A stretch of 64,000 bases of DNA from Comamonadaceae bacterium OTU4NAUVB1 (GTDB lineage Bacteria; Pseudomonadota; Gammaproteobacteria; Burkholderiales; Burkholderiaceae_C). Positions 16,544 through 26,127 of the stretch are shown here, in pieces. Each line of letters begins with the position of its first letter. The first letter of the stretch is position 1. The stretch is from contig CP099605.1 in NCBI GenBank assembly GCA_024372625.1, positions 682,001-746,000 of the forward strand, read 5' to 3'. Both the position numbers and the translations under genes were made by a program. The notes below the pieces were generated by a model. The model had not been told where the DNA came from, did not search any database, and saw only the letters and a list, made by a program, of their open reading frames with translations.

Positions 16544-17725
16544 ATGAAGAGCATTTGGCGCAACAAGTTCAGTCCCGCACATCTCCTGCTGGCCGTCGGC
16601 GCGACGTTCGGCGGCATGGCGCACGCGGTCGAGGACCTGCCCGGCGGGCCCATGGTGCGTCAGCTGAACCTGCCCACCGGCGTCACCAAGATCGCCCAGG
16701 AGCAGCATCTCCTGCACACGCTCATGATGATCCTGTGCACGGTCATCTTCGTCGCCGTGTTCGCGGTGATGTTCTATTCGATCTGGAAGCATCGCAAGTC
16801 GGTGGGCCACAAGGCCGCCAACTTTCACGAGTCCGTGGTGGTCGAGGTGATCTGGACCATCGTGCCTTTCGTCATCGTGATCCTCATGGCGCTTCCCGCC
16901 ACGAAGGTGCTGGTGGCACAGAAGGACACCACCAACGCCGACCTCACCGTCAAGGTCACCGGCTATCAGTGGAAGTGGGGTTACGACTACATCAAGGGGG
17001 AGGGCGAGGGGCTGGGCTTCATCTCCACGCTCGACAGTTCGCACCGGGCCATGTCGGATGCCGGCGCCAAGGGCACGATCCCGGTCGACTATCTTTTCAA
17101 GGTGGACAACCCGTTCGTGGTGCCGGTCGACAAGAAGATCCGCGTGATCACCACCGCCAACGACGTGATCCACGCCTTTGCCGTACCTCAGTTCGGCATC
17201 AAGCAGGATGCGATTCCCGGCTTCGTGCGCGACACGTGGTTTCGGGCCGAGAAGGTGGGCGACTACTACGGCCAGTGCCAGGAACTGTGTGGCAAGGAGC
17301 ATGCGTACATGCCCATCCACGTGAAGGTGGTCTCGGCGGCCGACTACACCGCCTGGGTCGACGGCAAGCGCAAGGAAGCCGCGGCCAAGCTCGACGACCC
17401 GAACAAGGTCTGGGCGCTGCCCGAGATCATGGCGCGCGGCGAGCGCGTCTACGCCGCCAATTGCGCCGCCTGCCATCAGGCCAACGGCAAGGGCGCGGGA
17501 CCGATCAAGCCGCTCGACGGCTCGCCCAAGGTGCTCGACCCCAACCACGCCGACCAGATCAACGTGCTGCTCAGGGGCCAGAACAACGGCGCCATGCCGG
17601 CCTGGAAGCAATTGAGCGACACCGATCTCGCCGCCGTGATCAGCTTCACGAAGAACAGCTGGTCCAACAAGACCGGCCAACTGGTGCAGCCAGCCGAAGT
17701 CAAGGCCGAGCGGGCCAAGCTCTGA
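16544..17725 (+). CDS. coxB: cytochrome c oxidase subunit II with fused cytochrome c domain
   Basis: Subunit II of the aa3-type oxidase, which receives electrons at the CuA centre. It is 393 residues long. Seen: a signal sequence (about 1-28, ending AHA), two transmembrane helices (about 60-115), the conserved GYQWKWGYDY, the CuA site CQELCGKEHAYM with Cys 245 and Cys 249, and a C-terminal cytochrome c domain with CAACH at 307-311 and a late Met. The fused heme domain means electrons can enter through the covalent c-type heme. The ATG at 16544 is preferred over an upstream GTG because it directly precedes the signal peptide. First structural gene of the oxidase unit; coxA follows after 47 bases. 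Confidence 0.95.
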   Translation: MKSIWRNKFSPAHLLLAVGATFGGMAHAVEDLPGGPMVRQLNLPTGVTKIAQEQHLLHTLMMILCTVIFVAVFAVMFYSIWKHRKSVGHKAANFHESVVVEVIWTIVPFVIVILMALPATKVLVAQKDTTNADLTVKVTGYQWKWGYDYIKGEGEGLGFISTLDSSHRAMSDAGAKGTIPVDYLFKVDNPFVVPVDKKIRVITTANDVIHAFAVPQFGIKQDAIPGFVRDTWFRAEKVGDYYGQCQELCGKEHAYMPIHVKVVSAADYTAWVDGKRKEAAAKLDDPNKVWALPEIMARGERVYAANCAACHQANGKGAGPIKPLDGSPKVLDPNHADQINVLLRGQNNGAMPAWKQLSDTDLAAVISFTKNSWSNKTGQLVQPAEVKAERAKL

Positions 17726-17772
17726 GCGGCGCCTGAAGTCCGCGACGCCCCGACATCCAAGGAATCCAAGAC

Positions 17773-19404
17773 ATGAGCGCAGTCCTCGACCCCCACGGCC
17801 ACGCCCACGGCGACCATGCCCATGACGAACATCACGACGCTCCCACCGGCTGGCGTCGCTGGCTGTTCGCGACCAATCACAAGGACATCGGCACGCTGTA
17901 CCTGCTGTTCAGCTTCACCATGCTGATGGTGGGCGGTGTGCTCGCGTTGCTGATCCGCGCCGAGTTGTTCCAGCCCGGCCTGCAATTGGTCAATCCTGAA
18001 CTCTTCAACCAGTTCACCACCATGCACGGTCTGATCATGGTGTTCGGCGCGATCATGCCGGCCTTCGTCGGTTTCGCGAACTGGATGATTCCGTTGCAGA
18101 TCGGCGCGTCCGACATGGCGTTCGCGCGCATGAACAACTTCAGCTTCTGGCTGATGATTCCGGCCGCGCTGACCCTGGTGTCGAGCTTCTTCATGCCCGG
18201 CGGCGCTCCGGCGGCCGGCTGGACGCTCTACGCGCCGCTCACGTTGCAGATGGGCCCGTCGATGGACGCCGGCATCTTCGCGATGCACCTGCTGGGGGCC
18301 TCTTCGATCATGGGTTCCATCAACATCATCGTCACGATCCTCAACATGCGCGCTCCGGGCATGACGCTCATGAAGATGCCGATGTTCTGCTGGACCTGGC
18401 TCATCACCGCCTATCTGCTCATCGCCGTGATGCCGGTGCTCGCCGGCGCCATCACGATGACGTTGACCGATCGTCACTTCGGCACCAGCTTCTTCAATCC
18501 CGCCGGTGGCGGCGACCCGGTGATGTACCAGCACATCTTCTGGTTCTTCGGCCATCCCGAGGTCTACATCATGATCCTGCCGGCCTTCGGCATCATCAGC
18601 CAGATCGTGCCGGCGTTCTCGCGCAAGAAGCTTTTCGGCTACGCGTCGATGGTCTACGCCACCTCGTCGATCGCCATCCTGTCGTTCATCGTCTGGGCGC
18701 ACCACATGTTCACGACCGGCATGCCGGTCACTGGCCAGCTCTTCTTCATGTACGCGACGATGCTGATCGCCGTGCCCACGGCCGTGAAGATCTTCAACTG
18801 GATCGCGACGATGTGGCAAGGCTCGATGACCTTCGAGACGCCGATGCTGTTCGCGGTCGGCTTCATCTTCGTCTTCACCATGGGCGGCTTCACCGGCCTG
18901 ATCCTGGCCGTGGCGCCCATCGACATCCAGCTGCAGGACACCTACTACGTGGTGGCGCACTTCCACTACGTGCTGGTGGCGGGCTCGCTCTACGCCATGT
19001 TCGCCGGCGTGTATTACTGGCTGCCGAAATGGACCGGGGTGATGTACAGCGAGGCACGCGGCAAGCTGCACTTCTGGTGGTCGCTGATCTCCTTCAATGT
19101 CACTTTCTTCCCGATGCATTTCCTGGGTCTCGCCGGCATGCCGCGTCGCTATGCCGACTATCCGATGCAGTTCGCCGACTTCAACGCCGTGGCCAGCGTC
19201 GGCGCGTTCGCCTTCGGTCTTGCCCAGGTCTATTTCTTCGTGTTCATCGTCCTGCCCGCCATGATGGGCAAGGGTGAGAAGGCCCCACAGAAGCCGTGGG
19301 AAGCCGCCGAAGGACTCGAATGGGAAGTGCCGTCGCCGGCGCCGTTCCACACCTTCGAGACGCCGCCGCGTCTGGATGCCACGGCGTCCAAGATCATCGG
19401 CTGA
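17773..19404 (+). CDS. coxA: cytochrome c oxidase subunit I
   Basis: The catalytic heme a / heme a3-CuB subunit, 543 residues with 12 membrane helices. Seen: the low-spin heme ligand region [16 protein letters not shown], the CuB/crosslink segment [17 protein letters not shown] with the His-Tyr pair, the HHMFTTGMP region, and the final heme ligands [12 protein letters not shown]. The proton D-channel segment is present near residue 135. Oddity: the N-terminus carries seven histidines between residues 8 and 21 ([15 protein letters not shown]), a likely metal-binding tail before the first helix. The start has an upstream CCAAGGAATCC region as ribosome binding site. Followed by the 38-residue small assembly protein. 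Confidence 0.97.
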   Translation: MSAVLDPHGHAHGDHAHDEHHDAPTGWRRWLFATNHKDIGTLYLLFSFTMLMVGGVLALLIRAELFQPGLQLVNPELFNQFTTMHGLIMVFGAIMPAFVGFANWMIPLQIGASDMAFARMNNFSFWLMIPAALTLVSSFFMPGGAPAAGWTLYAPLTLQMGPSMDAGIFAMHLLGASSIMGSINIIVTILNMRAPGMTLMKMPMFCWTWLITAYLLIAVMPVLAGAITMTLTDRHFGTSFFNPAGGGDPVMYQHIFWFFGHPEVYIMILPAFGIISQIVPAFSRKKLFGYASMVYATSSIAILSFIVWAHHMFTTGMPVTGQLFFMYATMLIAVPTAVKIFNWIATMWQGSMTFETPMLFAVGFIFVFTMGGFTGLILAVAPIDIQLQDTYYVVAHFHYVLVAGSLYAMFAGVYYWLPKWTGVMYSEARGKLHFWWSLISFNVTFFPMHFLGLAGMPRRYADYPMQFADFNAVASVGAFAFGLAQVYFFVFIVLPAMMGKGEKAPQKPWEAAEGLEWEVPSPAPFHTFETPPRLDATASKIIG

Positions 19405-19439
19405 GCCGACGCAACGACCGATCAGGACGCCGCACATCC

Positions 19440-19556
19440 ATGGCCATGACACCCGAGCAAAAGAAGAACAACCGCCGCATGGGGTTGACGCTGGCGTCGA
19501 TCGCCATCCTGTTCTTCATCGGTTTCCTGGTGCGCATGGTGGTGTTCGGCCGCTGA
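19440..19556 (+). CDS. cytochrome oxidase small assembly protein, 38 residues
   Basis: A tiny single-helix membrane protein encoded between coxA (35 bases after its stop) and ctaG (57 bases before its start). Seen: a charged N-terminus MAMTPEQKKNNRRMG, then one hydrophobic helix LTLASIAILFFIGFLVRMV ending FGR. Proteins of this size and pattern in this exact position are annotated in Burkholderiales as cytochrome oxidase small assembly proteins; their role is inferred from position. The position, the frame and the clean helix make it a real gene despite its length. Confidence 0.8.
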   Translation: MAMTPEQKKNNRRMGLTLASIAILFFIGFLVRMVVFGR

Positions 19557-19613
19557 GCTGAACGTCGTCTCGATCCCGCCAGCTAGACGATCTCCCAGGA
19601 CACCAGGACGCTC

Positions 19614-20243
19614 ATGAGCATCGGTCAACGGCTGCATCGCGAGAACCTCCGCATGGTGGGCAAGCTCGCCGTGGTGGCCTGCGGCATGTTCGCGTTTGGC
19701 TACCTGCTCATCCCGGTGTATCGACACATCTGCGAGATGACCGGCATCAACATTCTTTCGTTGACCGAGCGCCAGGTGCCCGGAAACGGCGCTGCCGGCG
19801 CACAGGTGCGCGTGCCCGAGAATTCGCAGGTCGACATGAGCCGCACCATCACGGTCGAGTTCGACGCCAACGTGCGGGGGCCGTGGGACTTCAAGCCGGC
19901 CCAACGCTCCATCCAGGTGCATCCGGGCGAGTTGAAATCGGTGATGTACGAATTCCAGAATGTGCAGAACCGTCGAATGGCGGCGCAGGCGATCCCGAGC
20001 TACGCGCCGGCGCAGGCAGCGCCTTACTTCAACAAGCTCGAGTGCTTCTGCTTCAGCCAGTACACGCTGGAGGCCGGCGAAAAGAAGGAATGGCCGGTGG
20101 CCTTCGTGATCGATCCGAAGATATCCAAGGACGTGACGACCATCACCCTGTCCTATACGTTCTTCGAGGTGGGAGGCAAGACGCCTGCCGCGCCGAGCGC
20201 ATCGGTCGGATCGATCGTGCCCGTCACGGAGCCTCGTTCGTGA
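19614..20243 (+). CDS. ctaG: cytochrome c oxidase assembly protein CtaG/Cox11
   Basis: Delivers copper to the CuB site of subunit I. The 209 residues match the family. Seen: an N-terminal anchor at about 16-36 (LAVVACGMFAFGYLLIPVYR), and a periplasmic immunoglobulin-like domain with the copper-binding KLECFCFSQYTLEAGE, whose CFCF pair is the Cox11 hallmark. PVAFVIDPK and TLSYTFFEV close the fold. Its stop overlaps the GTG start of the DUF2970 gene (GTGA), indicating translational coupling. Confidence 0.95.
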   Translation: MSIGQRLHRENLRMVGKLAVVACGMFAFGYLLIPVYRHICEMTGINILSLTERQVPGNGAAGAQVRVPENSQVDMSRTITVEFDANVRGPWDFKPAQRSIQVHPGELKSVMYEFQNVQNRRMAAQAIPSYAPAQAAPYFNKLECFCFSQYTLEAGEKKEWPVAFVIDPKISKDVTTITLSYTFFEVGGKTPAAPSASVGSIVPVTEPRS

Positions 20244-20467
20244 GAACGAACGGCGATGGCGGCGAGGTGGCCCGTGGTGGGCGGGGCAGCGTCTGGCGCA
20301 CCGTCAAGGCGGTGGCCTGGGGTTTCTTCGGCGTGCGGAAGAACAGTGCCTATCAGGAAGACATCGCTCGCCTCACGCCGCTGCACGTCGTGATCGTGGG
20401 ACTGGTGGCCGTGATCGTGTTCGTCGTCGCGCTGATCGTGCTGGTCCGGCACGTGGTCGCGGCTTGA
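20240..20467 (+). CDS. DUF2970 membrane protein
   Basis: A 75-residue protein of the DUF2970 family, function unknown, common in betaproteobacterial oxidase clusters. Seen: the amphipathic VWRTVKAVAWGFFGVRKNSAYQEDI start (family signature FFGVRK), then one long hydrophobic helix over about residues 48-70. The GTG start overlaps the ctaG stop by four bases, which fixes the start. coxC follows after 63 bases. Confidence 0.85.
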   Translation: MRTNGDGGEVARGGRGSVWRTVKAVAWGFFGVRKNSAYQEDIARLTPLHVVIVGLVAVIVFVVALIVLVRHVVAA

Positions 20468-20530
20468 AATCCCTTTTTTGCATCGCATGCGACAGAACAT
20501 CCGAATCGAGAGAAGAAAGCAGGAGCTGAT

Positions 20531-21412
20531 ATGAGTTCAACCACGCACGCCACGACACCCTACTATTTCGTGCCCGGACCGTCGCGTCATCCGCTCATGG
20601 CGTCGATCGGGCTGTTCTTCGTCATCCTCGGCGCAGGCCAGTGGATCAACGGCCAGCAATGGGGTGCCTATTCGCTCGCGTTCGGCCTGCTGTGGTGGTG
20701 GGGCGTGCTCTACCAATGGTTCCGCGATGCGATCGGCGAAAGCGAGGGCGGACAGTACAGCCATCGCATCGATCTGTCCTACCGCTGGAGCATGAGCTGG
20801 TTCATCTTTTCCGAGGTGATGTTCTTCGGTGCGTTCTTCACGGCGCTTTGGTGGGCTCGCGTCCATGCGTTGCCCGCGCTCGGCAGCCTGGACAACGCGC
20901 TGCTGTGGCCCGATTTCAAGGCCGTGTGGCCGAGCATGGCGGCCGGCGCGACCGGTTCACCGGCCGACATCGTCGAGCCGTTCCAGACCGTCGGCCCGTT
21001 CTGGCTGCCCACCATCAACACGGCGCTGCTGCTGAGTTCCGGCGTGACGCTGACCATCGCCCACCACGCATTGCGTGCCGATCATCGCGCGCAGTGCGTG
21101 CGCTTCATGTGGCTGACCGTCGTTCTGGGCATTGTCTTCCTCGGCGTGCAGGGTTACGAGTACTACCACCTCTATACCGAACTCAACCTCAAGCTGAGTT
21201 CAGGCACCTACGGTTCGACCTTCTTCATGCTGACCGGCTTTCACGGCCTGCACGTCCTCATCGGCATGCTGATGCTGCTGTTCATCACGCTGCGCCTGCA
21301 GCGCGGTCATTTCACGCCCGAGCGCCACTTCGGCTTCGAAGGCGCGGCCTGGTACTGGCACTTCGTCGACGTGGTCTGGCTGGGCCTCTATGTGATGGTG
21401 TACTGGCTTTGA
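20531..21412 (+). CDS. coxC: cytochrome c oxidase subunit III
   Basis: Subunit III of the aa3 oxidase, 293 residues with seven membrane helices; it stabilises subunit I and the proton path. Seen: YYFVPGPSRHPLMASIG near the start, the conserved FIFSEVMFFGAFFTALWWAR (quoted in part: SEVMFFGAFF), and the C-terminal GFHGLHVLIGMLMLL and WYWHFVDVVWLGLYVMVYWL segments with the conserved His residues. A strong ribosome binding site (AGGAG) lies about 8 bases before the ATG. A factor-independent terminator follows within 25 bases of the stop, closing the coxB-coxC unit. Confidence 0.96.
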   Translation: MSSTTHATTPYYFVPGPSRHPLMASIGLFFVILGAGQWINGQQWGAYSLAFGLLWWWGVLYQWFRDAIGESEGGQYSHRIDLSYRWSMSWFIFSEVMFFGAFFTALWWARVHALPALGSLDNALLWPDFKAVWPSMAAGATGSPADIVEPFQTVGPFWLPTINTALLLSSGVTLTIAHHALRADHRAQCVRFMWLTVVLGIVFLGVQGYEYYHLYTELNLKLSSGTYGSTFFMLTGFHGLHVLIGMLMLLFITLRLQRGHFTPERHFGFEGAAWYWHFVDVVWLGLYVMVYWL

Positions 21413-21435
21413 ACGAGCATCCCGGCACGACCACC

Positions 21436-21457
21436 AAGCGCCGCGAGGCGCTTTTTT
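21436..21457 (+). terminator. terminator after coxC
   Basis: A perfect 7-bp stem, AAGCGCC / GGCGCTT, with loop GCGA, followed directly by a T-run. It lies 24 bases after the coxC stop. Confidence 0.85.
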
Positions 21458-21519
21458 CATGGCTTCCCGGCAACGGTCGCGGTGAGCGGGCGTCGTTCTG
21501 GACCTGGAACGAGCACGAC

Positions 21520-21744
21520 CTACTTGCCGATCGGGAGCCCGCCCGGCTGGATGTAGCCCAGCTTCCACGCCGCCAGCAGGCAGACGAACAGCAGCACCGA
21601 AAGCCCGATGCGCACGGTCAGCGCGCGCGCCATGTTGCCGCTTCGGGCGCGGCCGTCGCGCCCGCCGCCTCGCAGCATCGAAACGAGCGCCCAGCCCAGG
21701 CTGCCCAGGATGCCGACGAAGGCCGCCGCGATGAGGTATTTCAT
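21520..21744 (-). CDS. DUF2909 twin transmembrane protein
   Basis: A 74-residue protein with two hydrophobic helices (about 2-24 and 40-62) separated by a basic loop with RGGGRDGRARSG. This is the DUF2909 'twin transmembrane' pattern; function unknown. It is read against the surrounding oxidase genes, between the coxC terminator and SURF1, a placement typical of betaproteobacteria. Start ATG at 21742-21744. It could act in oxidase biogenesis, but only its position suggests so. Confidence 0.8.
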   Translation of the reverse strand: MKYLIAAAFVGILGSLGWALVSMLRGGGRDGRARSGNMARALTVRIGLSVLLFVCLLAAWKLGYIQPGGLPIGK

Positions 21745-21987
21745 GCGCCGGATTATCGGCCGGGTGCCGCCGCGGCGCCGGCCAAGGCTGCGTCGTGGAC
21801 CGGGGCTCGAGTGCGTCCGTGGGCGCAGCCGCAAAGCCAGGTGCAGCCGCGGCCCCGAGTGCCGTCGGCGACCGGTGGGCATCCGGAACCGGCACGATCG
21901 TCCGTGCCGGCGGCTCCGGTGGCACAGCCCGCCAGACCTCCGCTTCACCTCAGGCCCGAATCCGCGACCGACCGGCCGGAGCCCGCG

Positions 21988-23223
21988 ATGATGCCGTCGC
22001 TCTCGGCCTCCTCCCCGCCCGCCAGCGTCGCCAGTGTCGCCCCCGCGCCGCCTGTTCCGGAGGTGCAAGCCGTGCCCGCGGCGCCGTCGCCGCCCGTGCC
22101 GTCGGCGCCTCCGGTCCGGGCGTGGCGTCCTTGGCGCTTCGCACTGGTCACGGTGGCCACGTTGCTCACCCTGGCGGCCACCGCGTCGCTGGGTCAGTGG
22201 CAGCGCTCGCGGGCCGCGCAGAAGATCGCCCTGCAAGCCGGCATCGAGGCCCAGCAGCTGCTGCCGCCACTCGACCAGGACGAATTCCTCGCGCTGGGCG
22301 ACCCCGCGCCGGTCCTGCATCGGCCGGTGCGTCTGCGCGGACTGTGGCTGGGGCCACAGACGACCTACCTCGACAATCGCCAGATGCATGGCCTGACCGG
22401 GTTCTACGTGCTCACGCCGTTCGCCATCGAAGGCAGCGAGCGGACCGTGCTGGTGCAGCGCGGCTGGATCCCGCGCAATTTCAACGACCGCGCGTTGCTC
22501 GCGCCGGTGGAAACGCCCAGTGGATTGGTCGAGATCACCGCGCTCGTGGCGTCGCCACCGGGGCGGCTCCTGGACCTGGGTTCGATGGCGGGTACGCCGT
22601 CGCGCGCGGCCCCGAGCGCCGCGATGCCCGGGGCCTGGGCCGCGGCGGCGGCCAGCGCGGCATCCGACGCGGTCGCGACCGTGGTCTCGACGATGTCACC
22701 CACTGGTGCCAACGGCGCCCCCGGACCGACCGCCGCTCCGGCCGCGACATCGGATGCTGCCTCGCCGGTCGCGGTCGAAGGCATGGCGCCGGGCCGAGGC
22801 AACGATGCGCTCGCGCGCGCAGCGGATGCGACGGCGGGCGTCGCTCCGGCCTCGGAGTCGATCGTGGGGGGCGACGGGAACGCGCGTCCCGCGTCCGCCG
22901 CCGCGCGCAACGCGGCCGCCGCAGCGGCCATCACGGCCGCCCGGGACCGCGCCGTGGGGTCTTCTCCCATCCGGCAGAATCTGGACCTCAACGCGTTCCG
23001 CGCCGAGACCCGGCTGCCGCTGCGTACCGACCTCACCCTGCAACAGACCGGCGCGGCCTCCGAAGGCCTTCTGCGCGACTGGCCGGCCCCGGCCCTCGGC
23101 GTCGAGAAGCATTACGGCTATGCATTCCAGTGGTTCGGCTTGACCGGCCTTGTCGCACTCCTCTATGTCTGGTTCCAACTCATCGTCCCCTGGCGCAGGT
23201 CGCGCCGGCACCGCCGTGGCTGA
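21988..23223 (+). CDS. SURF1 family protein with a long Ala-rich insertion
   Basis: SURF1 (Shy1) helps place heme a into subunit I. Seen: a first membrane helix at about residues 51-70 (ATLLTLAATASLGQWQRSRA, with the SURF1-specific LGxWQ), TTYLDNRQMHGLTGFYVLTPF, VLVQRGWIPRN and the final helix GYAFQWFGLTGLVALLYVWF. It is odd in length: 411 residues against about 240-280 for the family. A low-complexity Ala/Pro/Ser-rich insertion of roughly 125 residues (about 200-326) splits the periplasmic domain, and the N-terminus adds about 45 Pro/Ala-rich residues. The ATG-ATG at 21988 is my choice; the frame stays open far upstream, so the start is uncertain. Confidence 0.82.
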   Translation: MMPSLSASSPPASVASVAPAPPVPEVQAVPAAPSPPVPSAPPVRAWRPWRFALVTVATLLTLAATASLGQWQRSRAAQKIALQAGIEAQQLLPPLDQDEFLALGDPAPVLHRPVRLRGLWLGPQTTYLDNRQMHGLTGFYVLTPFAIEGSERTVLVQRGWIPRNFNDRALLAPVETPSGLVEITALVASPPGRLLDLGSMAGTPSRAAPSAAMPGAWAAAAASAASDAVATVVSTMSPTGANGAPGPTAAPAATSDAASPVAVEGMAPGRGNDALARAADATAGVAPASESIVGGDGNARPASAAARNAAAAAAITAARDRAVGSSPIRQNLDLNAFRAETRLPLRTDLTLQQTGAASEGLLRDWPAPALGVEKHYGYAFQWFGLTGLVALLYVWFQLIVPWRRSRRHRRG

Positions 23224-23896
23224 GGGCGACGAGCCGCTCGGACTGACGGTGCACTCGATGCCGTCGCCCCAGCAGGCGCTCGGCGCGGGCGACACGCGGC
23301 GCACGCGACTGGGGCGCTGGAAGATGGTGGTCGTGCTGCTGTGTTGCGCGGCACCGGTCATCGCGTCGTATTTCACCTACTACGTGATCCGTCCGGAAGG
23401 CCGCCGCGTCTACGGCGAGCTGATCGACCCGCAACGCCCCATGCCGGCGCTGGAGGCGACGTCGCCGGACGGCCGGGCCGTCCCGCTGCGTGCGTTGCAG
23501 GGCCAGTGGTTGCTGGTGGCGGTCGCCGATGCCGCGTGCGATGCCCTGTGCGAGCGCCAGCTCTATCTCCAGCGGCAGTTGCGCGAGAGCCTGGGACGCG
23601 AGAAGGACCGGCTCGATCGCGTCTGGCTGGTGAGCGACGACGCGCCGATCCCGCCCCGGCTCGACAACGGGCTGCGCGGCGCGACCGTGCTGCGCGTGCC
23701 GGCCGCGCGCCTGGCAGCGTGGCTCGCGCCGGCCGCAGGCCATGGGCCGGCCGAGCACTTCTTCGTCGTGGATCCACAGGGCAACTGGATGATGCGCTTT
23801 CCGGCCGGCATGGATGCCGAGGGTGCCGCGCGCGCCAAGCGCGATCTGGAACGCCTGCTGCGCGCGTCTTCCTCGTGGGACGAGCCCGGCCGCTGA
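23216..23896 (+). CDS. membrane-anchored SCO-like (thioredoxin-fold) oxidase-associated protein
   Basis: A protein of about 226 residues lying between SURF1 and ctaA. Seen: one membrane helix at about 35-58, then a thioredoxin-like domain. A possible copper site is present: C108-x3-C112 (in DAACDALCERQ) with H181 in AEHFFVVDPQGNW, mirroring the CxxxC plus His of SCO proteins, but lacking the Pro after the second Cys. A role in copper or thiol handling during oxidase assembly is inferred from this and the position. Start is uncertain: GTG at 23216 (overlapping the SURF1 stop) is preferred; ATG at 23165 and 23258 are alternatives. Confidence 0.68.
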   Translation: MAEGDEPLGLTVHSMPSPQQALGAGDTRRTRLGRWKMVVVLLCCAAPVIASYFTYYVIRPEGRRVYGELIDPQRPMPALEATSPDGRAVPLRALQGQWLLVAVADAACDALCERQLYLQRQLRESLGREKDRLDRVWLVSDDAPIPPRLDNGLRGATVLRVPAARLAAWLAPAAGHGPAEHFFVVDPQGNWMMRFPAGMDAEGAARAKRDLERLLRASSSWDEPGR

Positions 23897-23922
23897 CGCC
23901 GCACGCCGTCGACACCCCCTTC

Positions 23923-25167
23923 ATGGAACACACCTCCCTCTACGATCTCGCGCCCATCGCCTGGCTGATGGCCGTGGGCATCCTGCTCGCGCTCGGACCG
24001 CTCCTGTGGGTGTGGCGTCGCCATGCCGGTGCGGGCGCCGCGCGCCGGCTGCATGCGCTGACCGTCCTCACGCTGTTCCTCACGTTCGACCTGACCCTCT
24101 TCGGTGCCTTCACGCGCCTGACCGATTCCGGCCTGGGCTGTCCGGACTGGCCAGGCTGCTACGGCAACGCCAGCCCGCTCGGCGCGCGCCACGAGATCGC
24201 CATGGCGCAGTCGGTCCAGCCCACCGGTCCGGTCACGCATGGCAAGGCCTGGGTCGAGATGGTGCATCGTTACCTCGCCACCGGCGTCGGCGTGCTCATC
24301 CTGACCCTGGCCGTCGCCACCTGGATCGTGCGTCGTCGCCAGCGGCGCCTGGTGGCGCACGCAGCCACGGATCCGGCTCCGGCATCGACCGCGCTCAGCG
24401 CCTGGTGGCCGGCGGCGACGCTCGCCTGGGTCTGCCTGCAGGGTGCCTTCGGTGCGCTGACCGTCACGCTGAAGCTGTTTCCGGCGATCGTCACGCTCCA
24501 CCTGATGGGCGCGATCGTGCTGCTGGCGCTGCTGTGCATCCAGGCCGTGCGCTATCAGCAGGCCGCCGCCGGGCGCGGGCCCGTCGCGTTGGCCACGCCG
24601 CTGCGGCTCCTGCTGGTGGCCACCACCGTGCTGGTGGCGCTGCAGATCGCCCTGGGCGGCTGGGTCAGCACCAACTACGCGGTGCTGGCCTGCACGCAGT
24701 TCCCCACCTGCCAGGGCAGCTGGTGGCCCCCGATGAATTTCGCGCAGGGCTTTCAGGTCTGGCGGGAACTCGGTGTGGACGCGGCCGGTGCGCCGATCGA
24801 TTTTTCCGCGCTCACGGCGATCCACTACGTCCACCGGCTGACCGCCTACGTGGTGTTCGCCGCGCTCGGCGCACTGGCCTGGCGGCTGCATCGTGACGTT
24901 CCCGCCTTGCGCGACCAGGCCAGGTGGCTCGCCGGACTGGCGCTGCTGCAACTCGCCACCGGCCTGGGCAACGTGCTGCTGGGCTGGCCGCTGGTGGCCG
25001 CCGTGCTGCACACCGGCGGCGCCGCGGCGCTGGCCGTGGTGCTGACCTGGACCCTGTGCGGAAGCCGGCGGGTCGCCTCGCGGGACGCCGCCGCCCGGAC
25101 GGTGCCCGCGACCGCCTTGCGGGGCGGCGACCGAGCCCGCGCGGCCACGAACGTCGCCGCGCCATGA
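23923..25167 (+). CDS. ctaA: heme A synthase COX15/CtaA
   Basis: Converts heme O to heme A by oxidising the C8 methyl group. The 414-residue protein has eight membrane helices. Seen: the [21 protein letters not shown] signature near residue 65 (quoted in part: [10 protein letters not shown]), [12 protein letters not shown] and the second-half [13 protein letters not shown] heme-ligand histidines, plus a cysteine pair in [11 protein letters not shown]. The C-terminus has a basic, low-complexity tail. Start ATG at 23923. The stop overlaps the ctaB start (ATGA), so the two heme A steps are translationally coupled. Confidence 0.93.
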   Translation: MEHTSLYDLAPIAWLMAVGILLALGPLLWVWRRHAGAGAARRLHALTVLTLFLTFDLTLFGAFTRLTDSGLGCPDWPGCYGNASPLGARHEIAMAQSVQPTGPVTHGKAWVEMVHRYLATGVGVLILTLAVATWIVRRRQRRLVAHAATDPAPASTALSAWWPAATLAWVCLQGAFGALTVTLKLFPAIVTLHLMGAIVLLALLCIQAVRYQQAAAGRGPVALATPLRLLLVATTVLVALQIALGGWVSTNYAVLACTQFPTCQGSWWPPMNFAQGFQVWRELGVDAAGAPIDFSALTAIHYVHRLTAYVVFAALGALAWRLHRDVPALRDQARWLAGLALLQLATGLGNVLLGWPLVAAVLHTGGAAALAVVLTWTLCGSRRVASRDAAARTVPATALRGGDRARAATNVAAP

Positions 25168-26081
25168 GCCACCAACCCGTGCCGACCCCCGCGCCGCATG
25201 CCGCTTCGCTGACGAACGTCGTGCGCCAGTTCTACGCGCTGACCAAGCCGCGCGTGGTGCAGCTGATCGTCTTCTGTGCCCTCATCGGCATGGTGCTGGC
25301 CGTCCCGGGCGTGCCCACCGGGGCCGACCTCAAGCGCGGCCTGCTCGCCTGCATCGGCATCTGGCTGGTGGCGGGTGCGGCGGCCGCCTTCAATTGCCTG
25401 GTGGAGAAGGGCATCGACGCGCGCATGAAGCGCACCGCCTGGCGTCCCACCGCGCGTGGCGAATTGAGCGACATCCAGGCGCTCGCGTTCTCGGCGGCGC
25501 TGTGCGCGACGGGTTCGGCATTGCTGTGGTTGACCGTGAATCCGTTGACCATGTGGCTGACCTTCGCCACGTTCGTGGGCTATGCCGTCATCTACACCGT
25601 CATCCTGAAGCCGCTGACGCCGCAGAACATCGTGATCGGCGGGGCGTCCGGGGCCATGCCGCCCGTGCTCGGGTGGTCCGCCATGACCGGTGACGTCGGT
25701 CCGGAGGCCATGATCCTCTTCCTCATCATCTTCCTGTGGACGCCGCCGCATTTCTGGGCGCTGGCGCTCTACCGCGTCGAGGACTACCGCAAGTCCGGGC
25801 TGCCGATGCTGCCGGTCACGCACGGCAACGCTTTCACGCGGCTGCAGGTGCTGCTCTACACCTTCATCCTGCTGGCCGCGTGCCTGCTGCCGTTCATCTA
25901 CGGCATGAGCGGCTGGCTCTACCTCGCGGTCGCGGTGGCGGTCAGTCTGGGCTTCTGCGGCTACGCGTTCGCGTTGTGGCGCGACTACTCGGACGCACTG
26001 GCACGCAAGACCTTCCGCTTCTCGTTGATCCACCTGAGCGTGCTGTTCGCGGCCCTTCTGGTCGATCACTACGTTTTCTGA
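25164..26081 (+). CDS. ctaB: protoheme IX farnesyltransferase
   Basis: Transfers a farnesyl group to heme B, giving heme O, the substrate of CtaA. The 305 residues match the family. Seen: an UbiA-type fold of about nine helices with the prenyl-diphosphate motif [19 protein letters not shown] (N-x-x-D-x-x-x-D region) and [24 protein letters not shown], followed by [17 protein letters not shown]. The ATG overlaps the ctaA stop by four bases. The SCO gene follows after 46 bases. Confidence 0.95.
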   Translation: MSHQPVPTPAPHAASLTNVVRQFYALTKPRVVQLIVFCALIGMVLAVPGVPTGADLKRGLLACIGIWLVAGAAAAFNCLVEKGIDARMKRTAWRPTARGELSDIQALAFSAALCATGSALLWLTVNPLTMWLTFATFVGYAVIYTVILKPLTPQNIVIGGASGAMPPVLGWSAMTGDVGPEAMILFLIIFLWTPPHFWALALYRVEDYRKSGLPMLPVTHGNAFTRLQVLLYTFILLAACLLPFIYGMSGWLYLAVAVAVSLGFCGYAFALWRDYSDALARKTFRFSLIHLSVLFAALLVDHYVF

Positions 26082-26127
26082 TCCACGCATCCACACCACC
26101 CCGGGGCCCGACCCCACGAAAACATCC

